18,938 nucleotides of DNA from positions 1-18,938 of the forward strand of contig JADILY010000018.1 of assembly GCA_017695055.1 (NCBI GenBank), read 5' to 3'. The position numbers were made by a program, and so were the translations under genes. Below the pieces are notes generated by a model that did no database searches, was not told the origin of the DNA, and saw only the letters and a list, made by a program, of their open reading frames with translations. The stretch comes from Merdivivens faecigallinarum (lineage in GTDB: Bacteria > Bacteroidota > Bacteroidia > Bacteroidales > UBA932). Each line of letters starts with the position of its first letter. Within the stretch, counting starts at the first letter, position 1. Of the stretch, positions 13,184 through 18,938 are shown piece after piece.

Positions 13184-13217
13184 GAGGTCGGGCGGGTTCT
13201 CCGTCCGGCCTCTTTTT
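13184..13217 (+). terminator. Rho-independent terminator without an evident upstream gene
   Basis: GAGGTCGGGCGG pairs over 12 bp (two G-U pairs) with CCGTCCGGCCTC around GTTCT, followed by TTTTT. No plus-strand gene lies upstream for about 1.3 kb, which hints at a short non-coding transcript in island 2. Confidence 0.75.
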
Positions 13218-13274
13218 CGTTTAACCTGCCTTTTTCGGACCAGCGGATAATTTCTGCTTGATTGTGCAATAATT

Positions 13275-13304
13275 TTTGAATTCACAAAAAGATTCGTACC
13301 TTTG
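13275..13304 (+). promoter_or_regulatory. rpsP-rimM promoter
   Basis: TTTG (13275-13278), 18 bases, then TACCTTTG (13297-13304): both halves of the Bacteroidetes primary-sigma promoter consensus at proper spacing. Transcription should start near 13311, about 64 bases before the rpsP ATG. Confidence 0.85.
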
Positions 13305-13329
13305 CACTCCTTTTCCAGTAAAAGGAGTG
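13305..13329 (+). promoter_or_regulatory. Perfect 10-bp hairpin at the rpsP transcription start
   Basis: CACTCCTTTT and AAAAGGAGTG are perfectly complementary around a five-base loop (CCAGT). The palindrome begins one base after the -7 box and spans the expected start site, so it is either a DNA operator or, if transcription starts at its left edge, a 5'-terminal stem-loop of the mRNA. The rest of the leader is AT-rich and unstructured. Confidence 0.6.
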
Positions 13330-13374
13330 TTAATTTTTGTAATTTAAATTATTAATTTTTAAAACAGATTCACA

Positions 13375-13959
13375 ATGGCTGTTAAAATCCGTCTTTCACG
13401 CCACGGTAAGAAGAATTTCGCATTCTTCCACATTGTTGTGGCTGATTCAAGGGCACCGCGCGACGGTCGCTTTATCGAACAAATCGGGACTTACAACCCT
13501 AACACCGACCCTGCAACTGTAGTTCTGAAAGCAGACAGGGCTCTTGCTTGGCTTAACGTAGGAGCACAACCTACCGATACCGCACGCAGCATTCTCTCAC
13601 ATGAAGGTGTACTTTTAAGGAAACACCTCCAGATCGGAGTTGCAAAAGGTGCGATCTCACAGGAAGAAGCCGACAGGAGATTCAACGAATGGAAGGCGCA
13701 GAGGGATGCCAAGCTCCAGAGCAAGAAAGACTCAATCAATGCCCAGAATGCAGAAAAGGCAAAGGCCGCATTCGAAGCTGAAGCAAAAGTAAACCAGGAA
13801 CGTGCGGAAGCAATAGCAAAGAGGAAGGCTGAAGAAGCCGCTGCCAAAGCCGCCGAGGAAGCAGCAGCTAAGGCTGCCGAAGAAGCAGAGAAAGCCGCTG
13901 AAGAAGAGGCTGCAAAAGCTACCGAGGAAAGCGCTTCCGAAGGAACCGCCGAGGCCTGA
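13375..13959 (+). CDS. rpsP: 30S ribosomal protein S16 with long Ala/Glu-rich tail
   Basis: S16 binds 16S rRNA early in small-subunit assembly. The N-terminal 80 or so residues are a normal S16: MAVKIRLSRHGKKNFAFFHIVV-like start, ADSRAPRDGRFIEQIGTYNP, then ALAWLNVGAQPTDTARSILS. The protein continues to 194 residues, more than twice the usual bacterial length. After a helical DRRFNEWKAQRDAKLQSKK segment there is a highly charged Ala/Lys/Glu tail with repeats of the type AEEAAAKAAEEA. Extended S16 tails occur in Bacteroidetes, but their role is unknown to me. It has a strong promoter, and rimM begins two bases after its stop codon, the usual S16-RimM pairing for 30S maturation. Confidence 0.96.
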   Translation: MAVKIRLSRHGKKNFAFFHIVVADSRAPRDGRFIEQIGTYNPNTDPATVVLKADRALAWLNVGAQPTDTARSILSHEGVLLRKHLQIGVAKGAISQEEADRRFNEWKAQRDAKLQSKKDSINAQNAEKAKAAFEAEAKVNQERAEAIAKRKAEEAAAKAAEEAAAKAAEEAEKAAEEEAAKATEESASEGTAEA

Positions 13960-13961
13960 CG

Positions 13962-14468
13962 ATGAAGGCGGTAGCGAAGACAGGAATGCTGCGTATCGCC
14001 CGGATAATAAAATCCAACGGGATTGAGGGCGAGGTACAGGCGGAACTGTTCATACCGTCGGACGAAATCGAAAAAGAAGAACCGGTGTACATCGTATTCG
14101 ATGGACTGCCGGTTCCTTTTTTTATTGAAAACCTGTCACCGAAAGGAAACAGAAAGGCCTACCTGAGGCTGACCGATGTCGAAAACCTCGAAGATGCAGA
14201 CGAACTGGAAGGCAAAGAGATTTACATTCAGGATGAGGACGGGCAGGATGAAACCGGACTTTTCTCCATCGAAGGCTGGACCGTATACGACACGGAAGGC
14301 AATGAAATAGGCGAAATCACAGGAAGCCTCGACATACCCGAAAACCCATGCATCATAGTGGAGCACAACGGAAAGGAAATCTATATCCCTTTCCATGAAG
14401 ACCTGATTGCCGGATACGACGAAGAAACGGGAAAAATATCCATGGACATTCCCGAAGGCCTGCTATGA
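13962..14468 (+). CDS. rimM: 16S rRNA processing/ribosome maturation factor RimM
   Basis: RimM assists late assembly of the 30S head, close to protein S19. The 168-residue protein has the N-terminal barrel, with RIARIIKSNGIEGEVQAELF in the place of the usual G-x-x-G-hxGEV motif, and YLRLTDVENLEDADELEGKE leading into the PRC-barrel. The PRC-barrel (about 98-168) contains EIGEITGSLDIPENPCIIVE and IYIPFHEDLIAGYDEE, ending MDIPEGLL as in many RimM proteins. It starts two bases after rpsP and is certainly co-transcribed with it. No trmD or rplS follows; the next gene is convergent, so the common rpsP-rimM-trmD-rplS order is broken here. Confidence 0.95.
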   Translation: MKAVAKTGMLRIARIIKSNGIEGEVQAELFIPSDEIEKEEPVYIVFDGLPVPFFIENLSPKGNRKAYLRLTDVENLEDADELEGKEIYIQDEDGQDETGLFSIEGWTVYDTEGNEIGEITGSLDIPENPCIIVEHNGKEIYIPFHEDLIAGYDEETGKISMDIPEGLL

Positions 14469-14480
14469 AACCTCTCGTTT

Positions 14481-14550
14481 TCCTGACGACCACCTAAGCC
14501 ATTATCAATCGTATCTCCTGACGACCACCTAAGCCATTATCAATCGTATC
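14481..14550. repeat. 35-bp exact tandem duplication at the 3' end of the OstA-like gene
   Basis: Two identical 35-bp units (14481-14515 and 14516-14550), each starting TCCTGACGACCACCTAAGCC, with seven bases of a third. The second unit contains the last codons and the stop of the OstA-like gene, so the first unit is a non-coding copy of that 3' end lying in the 71-base convergent gap with rimM. Perfect identity implies a recent event. Confidence 0.95.
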
Positions 14551-17224
14551 TCCTGACAGCCTTCCTTACCGCCTTTATCTGCCGTTTCAATTCCCGTTTT
14601 TCATAGCGCAGTTCACGCCGGCGGGCCTTATCGTTACCTTTCTTACGTATTTCCGCCTTCGTCTTTTCAAAATTCTCCTGCAACTCGTCAAGTATGGCCT
14701 TCCTCTGCTCCGCCGTCAGAGTCTCCAGTTTATCCATAAACTCGTCCTTCTGTTCGAAAATGTCAATGGAATCCAGAGATGCAACAAGGGAATCGATAAC
14801 GGCTTCGCTTGCTTTTACGCTGTCACGCGCGGCTGCAAGGGAATCGCTTGCACGTTTGAGCGAATCGGCGGTAGCCAAGGAATCCAGGCGTGCGGCTTCC
14901 AGGGAATCAAGGCGAACCCTCTCCAGCGAATCCAGCCTCATCTGCTCCAAAGCCTTGCGACGGGCCTCCGCCACGGCCTTCAATGAATCGCGCACGAAAA
15001 TCTCCCTTCTTATGCCATCGATATATCCAGGGAAAAATTCATCGGTATACCGGAATTCGGGTTGTTTTACTTTCTCGTCCGCCGCCCTCTGGCACGGCCT
15101 CAGCTCCCTGTCCGTAATGACATAACGGTCTACGGGCCGCCGTTCCTCCTGCCAGGAAAAACCTTTGAGCCGCTGGCGCTCTATCGTTATCTGCGATATG
15201 GGATAAATATCGTTTTTCGGACTTTCATAATAATGTATCCTCTGTATGCTTCCATCCTTCAATGAGGCGGACAGCATTTTGGATTCAATCTGGTTGACCA
15301 GCGAGATTTCCTCCTCTTCCCTCAAATAAAATACGGCTGAAACCCCTCCAAGCGCATCGAATCTGGAAAGTTCTGAATCATTGTTGAAAAAGGCCATCAT
15401 TTCGAGGCTCTTTATCTGATTGTAATGGACTGTATCCTCCTGGGTATGGATGAAAGCGTTGGACTGGAAAGAAACTTTCGAAAGCCGCCCGTCCGACACC
15501 ATGATATAGATACTGTCGGATGAAAACTGATTCTTAACCTCGTTCCAGATTATCGGTTTTATGAACATCCTCGCCAGAGAATCGAGGCTCGAATACTCCA
15601 ACGAGTCGCAGACAGCCTGCAAATCGCTCTTATACGCCTTGACATTCCTGAGTGCCCTCAGGAATGTAACCGTCGAGGTATCTGGAGGAGCTACCGCCAC
15701 CGTGTCCGTCACCCCCGTTGTGTCCTGAACAGCAGAAGTGTCCTGAACAGCAGAAGTGTCCTGAACAGCAGACATGTCCCTCACTCCGATTGTATCCTGC
15801 ACCGCAGACGAATCGCGCAAAGCCGATAAATCGCCAACGGCCGATGAGTCGCGAACAGCTGCCGAATCATCAACGGCAGCAGAATCGTGCACAATCGACG
15901 AATCGCGAACGATGGATGAATCGCGCACAGCGACAGAATCTGTAGGGACCGCTGCCATGGTTGAATCCGGAAGCGGAGGAGGAGGCATCATGCCCCTCGA
16001 CTGATTCGCGCTGCCATTGCCTGCATTACCATTGCTTCCGCCGCCATTTCCGGCACCGCTGGCGGCACCATTACTGCTGCCACCGCGCTGTCCGCCGCCC
16101 CTGTTGTTCTTGGCGGCTTCAGCCGCCTTCCTCTCCTGTTCTTCCTTCTTGTTCTTCTCCCTGAGGTTCTGTACGGCATCGACGGCCATATATTCTATGC
16201 GCTTTTCCGCTAAGAAGAGTACGGTGGAATCGACATCGCACTTCCTCAATGAATAGTAAATCAGCGTATCGGCGCCGAAATACAGGGTATCGAGCACACC
16301 TTCCTGATTCATTTCCATGATTACGGCAGGCTGCCGTGTCAGAGTAACGGTCCTCGGCGAATTGACGAATTCCAGTTTTCCTGAAACTGCCGAAACCGCA
16401 TTTGCCTCATCGGTAATCTGCACATTCCCGTACATTTCACCCGTACTGTTCAAACGGCTGAAATACAGGGTATCGCACCATCCCTCCTGATTTTCGGTAA
16501 GGATATGCACGTTCTTCGTGAAGAAAAACAAATCCGCAGGACGGTCGTACCAGCCTTCCCTCGATGTAAGCATGTTCTCGTCCTTCCACGCATAAACCAG
16601 ACCTCCGAATTCGGCCTTGTCTATGTCGGCATGATAATCCAGCCAGCTTGTCCTTATGAAAACCGAATCCGTAAACATGTTCACGCTGCCGCGGAAATTG
16701 AAAAGCTCCGCCTTGGCATCGTATTCCCCGCTCACGCTTTCGATAATATTCCCGTCCTTGTCCTTCATTGAACCTCCGGTACGGAAAATCCCCACGCTGT
16801 CCTTGGTATTGTAATCGAGATATGTAGTCCTCAACAGATTGCCGTCCTTGTCCTTCAGCTCCACCAAATCACCTCTGAACTGGGCCAGGTCCCTTTTGAT
16901 GATATAGTGCATCTTGTCGCTCGTAAGAATCGTGTTTTCCTGCTCGATGCTTACCCTGCCTATGGCATCTATGTATTCCCTGTCCACATACCAGAAGGCC
17001 GTATCGCATTTAAGATAAGTGTCGTTGTGCAGAAATACGGCAGGCCCTATCACCTTCCTTATTTCGGTACCCCTTTCGATGGTCTCGGCGGAAGACGCGC
17101 TCAGCAGCCGCACAAGACTGTCTCCGTCCGCCTTGCCCCCGTCGTTTTGGGAAAATAGCGGAAAGCAATGGCAGCATGAAGCCAAAACGAAGGAGAGGAC
17201 GATTATCTTGAAAACGGGACGCAT
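14540..17224 (-). CDS. OstA/LptA-like outer-membrane biogenesis protein with long repetitive linker
   Basis: 894 residues. A signal peptide ends near FPLFSQ; a lipobox-like LASC at 14-17 is an alternative. Residues about 45-350 are OstA/LptA-like repeats: FLHNDTYLKCDTAFWY, AIGRVSIEQENTILTSDKMHY, RDLAQFRGDLVEL. These are the strand units that line the lipopolysaccharide bridge between membranes. A low-complexity linker follows: a charged helix (about 350-375), a Gly/Asn stretch, MPPPPLPDS, then 13 hexapeptides of the type RDSSAV (about 424-502). A second OstA-like part spans about 515-700, and a helical C-terminus has RLDSLExA repeats and a basic end. It follows the SurA gene after 15 bases, which supports a role in outer-membrane assembly. 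Classical LptA is under 200 residues, so exact equivalence is not assumed. Confidence 0.85.
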   Translation of the reverse strand: MRPVFKIIVLSFVLASCCHCFPLFSQNDGGKADGDSLVRLLSASSAETIERGTEIRKVIGPAVFLHNDTYLKCDTAFWYVDREYIDAIGRVSIEQENTILTSDKMHYIIKRDLAQFRGDLVELKDKDGNLLRTTYLDYNTKDSVGIFRTGGSMKDKDGNIIESVSGEYDAKAELFNFRGSVNMFTDSVFIRTSWLDYHADIDKAEFGGLVYAWKDENMLTSREGWYDRPADLFFFTKNVHILTENQEGWCDTLYFSRLNSTGEMYGNVQITDEANAVSAVSGKLEFVNSPRTVTLTRQPAVIMEMNQEGVLDTLYFGADTLIYYSLRKCDVDSTVLFLAEKRIEYMAVDAVQNLREKNKKEEQERKAAEAAKNNRGGGQRGGSSNGAASGAGNGGGSNGNAGNGSANQSRGMMPPPPLPDSTMAAVPTDSVAVRDSSIVRDSSIVHDSAAVDDSAAVRDSSAVGDLSALRDSSAVQDTIGVRDMSAVQDTSAVQDTSAVQDTTGVTDTVAVAPPDTSTVTFLRALRNVKAYKSDLQAVCDSLEYSSLDSLARMFIKPIIWNEVKNQFSSDSIYIMVSDGRLSKVSFQSNAFIHTQEDTVHYNQIKSLEMMAFFNNDSELSRFDALGGVSAVFYLREEEEISLVNQIESKMLSASLKDGSIQRIHYYESPKNDIYPISQITIERQRLKGFSWQEERRPVDRYVITDRELRPCQRAADEKVKQPEFRYTDEFFPGYIDGIRREIFVRDSLKAVAEARRKALEQMRLDSLERVRLDSLEAARLDSLATADSLKRASDSLAAARDSVKASEAVIDSLVASLDSIDIFEQKDEFMDKLETLTAEQRKAILDELQENFEKTKAEIRKKGNDKARRRELRYEKRELKRQIKAVRKAVRRYD
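15720..15953 (-). repeat. 18-bp in-frame tandem repeat, 13 units, in the OstA-like gene
   Basis: Thirteen 18-bp units code for hexapeptides near RDSSAV or QDTSAV. Units one and two (15720-15755) are identical and the third differs by one base. The others are more diverged, so the downstream-coding end of the array looks freshest. An array like this should vary in length between strains while keeping frame. Confidence 0.9.
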
Positions 17225-17239
17225 ATTTTCCTGGAAAAT

Positions 17240-18598
17240 TTATTCTTTGAACCAGTCGTATTTGAAGTCGCACTCCTTGTATGAAGGGTCTATTACGATA
17301 TATGTCGCGGTCATTTTTTCTTTGATAAAATCTTCCACGGCCTTATTGCCGGCCTCTTCCGTCGCAGCCCCCAGCAACAGGTCGTAATCCCGGCTCAGGT
17401 TGGCTACATGGGAAGGGTAGATTCTGTCCACCTTTATTATTTTATATACGACATTCCCTCGCCCTTCATTGTCCAGGGACTGGAAAGGCTCGGATATCTC
17501 GCCCGGGTTCAGGCCCTTTATGGCATTGTAATCGGCCGGCTTCAGTTCATCCTTGTTGAAATAGGCCGACCCGGTACGCTCATCGGCCATCTGCCCTCCG
17601 TTGGTCCGGCTTTTCAGGTCTTCCGAATTGGCTTTTGCAGCCATCTCGAAAGTAATGTTCCCCGAGAGGATTTCGTTTTTGATACTGTCCAGACGTGCGA
17701 ATGCCTTGCTGCGGTCCTCCGAAGTGAATTCGGGCTTAAGAAGTATGTGGCGGGCATTGAACATGTCACCGTCCTTTTCTATCATCTGGATCAGATGGAA
17801 TCCGTCCGGACTTTCGACTATCTGGGAAACCTGGCCTTCCTTCAGCGACATGGCGGCATCCGAGAAAACCGGCCAATAATATGATTTCGGTGTCATTCCG
17901 AGCTCGCCTCCACGCCTTGCGGACTCCACGTCCTGGGAGTAAAGCCGAGCAAGCATGGAAAAACTTTCACCGTTCATTATCCTCTCGCGCAATTCGAGCA
18001 GCCTTTCACGGGTAGCGAGCACGGCATCTTCCCTCTCGGGATAAAGCACAATCTGGCTCAACTGGTACTGCTCCGGGACTACTGGCAATTCGGATTCCGG
18101 AGTCGATTCCACAAATGCCTCCACATCCCGCGGAGTAAGTTTCGGCATATTCCGGTAGATGCTCGACCTCATCTGCTGGGCAAGGGCCATCTCCTGATAA
18201 GTGGCCCTCCAATTGTCCTTCAACTTGTAAAGCGGCTCGTTGAAGTATGCTTCCAAATCCTTCTGGCCTCCGAACCTCGCCATCATTTCATCGGCATACT
18301 GGCTGACTGCCTCTTCCACCATATTGACGTCATAGTCAAGCGAATCCACCCTGGCCTGCATCACATACAGCTTGTTCTCCAGTATGTTTTCAAGCACGTC
18401 GCACCTCGTACTCCTATCCACCGGATAACCGTTCATCACCCGCTCCATTACCCCGCTTTCGATATCCGAAAGCAGCACGCTCTCGTTTCCGAGTATGGCC
18501 ACGGTCTTATCCACTATGCCATCGTATTTCTGGGCGTATGCCCCGGAAGAAAGGGTCGCCAATATCAGCAGAGACAAGAAAAATTTTCCTTTATTCAT
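17240..18598 (-). CDS. surA: Periplasmic parvulin-type chaperone/peptidyl-prolyl isomerase, SurA-like
   Basis: 452 residues with a signal peptide ending in SGAYAQ. The N-terminal chaperone region (about 25-165) has KTVAILGNESVLLSDIE and LENILENKLYVMQA, the SurA N-domain pattern. Two parvulin domains follow. The first spans about 175-275 (QLSQIVLYPE, LARLYSQDVESARRGGELG, GFHLIQM) and the second about 280-390 (NARHILLKPEF, AAKANSEDLKSRTNGGQM, VYKIIKVDRI). SurA escorts unfolded beta-barrel proteins across the periplasm to the Bam machinery. It is placed 17 bases after another gene of the same type and 15 bases before the OstA-like gene, a compact outer-membrane assembly operon. Length and domain order match SurA (E. 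coli SurA is 428 residues); E. coli surA likewise sits next to lptD. Confidence 0.92.
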   Translation of the reverse strand: MNKGKFFLSLLILATLSSGAYAQKYDGIVDKTVAILGNESVLLSDIESGVMERVMNGYPVDRSTRCDVLENILENKLYVMQARVDSLDYDVNMVEEAVSQYADEMMARFGGQKDLEAYFNEPLYKLKDNWRATYQEMALAQQMRSSIYRNMPKLTPRDVEAFVESTPESELPVVPEQYQLSQIVLYPEREDAVLATRERLLELRERIMNGESFSMLARLYSQDVESARRGGELGMTPKSYYWPVFSDAAMSLKEGQVSQIVESPDGFHLIQMIEKDGDMFNARHILLKPEFTSEDRSKAFARLDSIKNEILSGNITFEMAAKANSEDLKSRTNGGQMADERTGSAYFNKDELKPADYNAIKGLNPGEISEPFQSLDNEGRGNVVYKIIKVDRIYPSHVANLSRDYDLLLGAATEEAGNKAVEDFIKEKMTATYIVIDPSYKECDFKYDWFKE

Positions 18599-18615
18599 AT
18601 CAAAAAAATATTTTT

Positions 18616-18938
18616 CTATTTAACGGAAAAAGATTCCATAAGCAAGTCCCGTTCCAAATTGTCGAGAAGCTCTTTTTTTCTCAGATTCAGGATTCTTTCG
18701 CGCACCGCATCCCGACAATAATCCAAAGGGGCGATCTCCCCGGCTGGAATCCTTTCCCAGATACGCAGCAGGGACACCATCCCGTCATGCGAAGCCTCTA
18801 CAAATGAAGAACTTGCGGCTTTTTGCGCAAGCGCCTCCAGCCCCATCCCGAAGTCCGGAGCGAATTCAGTCAGGGATTCCCAATAATCGTAAAAATTGTA
18901 ATAACTGAAGGAAACCTTTGCTGAAAGCATCTCCATTT
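18616..18938 (-). CDS. C-terminal part of an upstream operon gene, probably a PPIase-related exported protein
   Basis: About 107 codons are visible; the frame is open to the right edge, so the ATG at 18934-18936 need not be the start. The visible part has FAPDFGMGLEALAQK, MVSLLRIWERIPAGEIAPLD, and ends VRERILNLRKKELLDNLERDLL plus a short tail. That closing helix resembles the last helix of SurA-like proteins, in which the C-terminus returns to the chaperone domain. It ends 17 bases before surA and must be in the same operon. No parvulin signature (GGxLG, HILL) lies in the visible part. The family call is therefore tentative; a non-catalytic SurA-like chaperone is the likeliest reading. Confidence 0.55.
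   Translation of the reverse strand, partial: MEMLSAKVSFSYYNFYDYWESLTEFAPDFGMGLEALAQKAASSSFVEASHDGMVSLLRIWERIPAGEIAPLDYCRDAVRERILNLRKKELLDNLERDLLMESFSVK

Larger units (their letters stand above)
11902..13374. other. Gene-free, repeat-rich intergenic island 2
   Basis: About 1.5 kb. In order it contains a hairpin after the cyclophilin gene (11905-11954), a 13-bp tandem repeat (11972-12010), a 60-bp block with terminator (12015-12125), two 44-bp palindromes (12216-12365), a 13-bp duplication (12416-12441), the inverted 161-bp element (12525-12685), a questionable minus-strand frame (12546-13004), a distant 9-bp inverted pair (13035-13043 and 13092-13100), a second 60-bp block with terminator (13123-13217), and the rpsP promoter. 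No gene with a recognised family was found. Confidence 0.75.

Noticed and set aside
15718..16256. Several open frames in other registers over the OstA-like linker
   Set aside because: They are products of the 18-bp repeat and the Gly/Asn-coding stretch read in the wrong frame.

Overview
The window reads as chromosome of a member of the Bacteroidales. Three things point there: promoters of the Bacteroidetes type (TAnnTTTG at -7, with TTTG near -33 upstream of rpsP), protein families largely confined to Bacteroidetes (DUF4252 proteins, PepSY-like/DUF2874 lipoproteins, the DUF5118/DUF5117 zinc-metalloprotease family, an OstA-like protein with a long linker), and lipoprotein signals ending in SC. 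The Alistipes/Rikenellaceae branch is possible but cannot be fixed from sequence reading alone.

Layout, left to right. (1) 1-980, minus: N-terminal part of a large exported DUF5118/DUF5117 metalloprotease. (2) 1079-2452, minus: glyA with its own terminator, divergent from a SpoU/TrmH RNA 2'-O-methyltransferase (2585-3121, plus), followed by an acidic lipoprotein with three PepSY-like modules (3219-4484). (3) 4485-5482: a gene-free, repeat-rich island. (4) 5483-7656, minus: an operon of exported DUF4252 protein, ECF sigma factor, membrane anti-sigma-like protein and a second DUF4252 protein, closed by a strong terminator at 5269-5326. (5) 7706-11034, minus: flippase, dut, murF, with flippase and dut overlapping as ATGA. 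(6) 11134-11901, plus: a cyclophilin-type PPIase lipoprotein. (7) 11902-13374: a second repeat-rich island, ending in the rpsP promoter. (8) 13375-14468, plus: rpsP-rimM, two nucleotides apart. (9) 14540-18938, minus: OstA/LptA-like protein, SurA-type PPIase and the tail of a third gene, an outer-membrane biogenesis operon.

The genes are mostly core housekeeping and envelope functions: C1 metabolism, ribosome maturation, peptidoglycan precursor synthesis, lipid or glycan flipping, outer-membrane assembly, and one envelope-type sigma regulon. No transposase, integrase, phage, toxin-antitoxin, CRISPR, rRNA or tRNA gene was recognised.

The most unusual material is in the two gene-free islands, which share related non-coding elements: a 44-bp palindromic repeat (five copies, all exactly 44 bp), a 161-bp element in opposite orientations (gapless, about 70% identical by hand count), and an 18-bp unit. 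A further 60-bp block that leads into a hairpin-T-tract terminator occurs twice, both times in the second island. These look like dispersed structured repeats rather than decayed genes.
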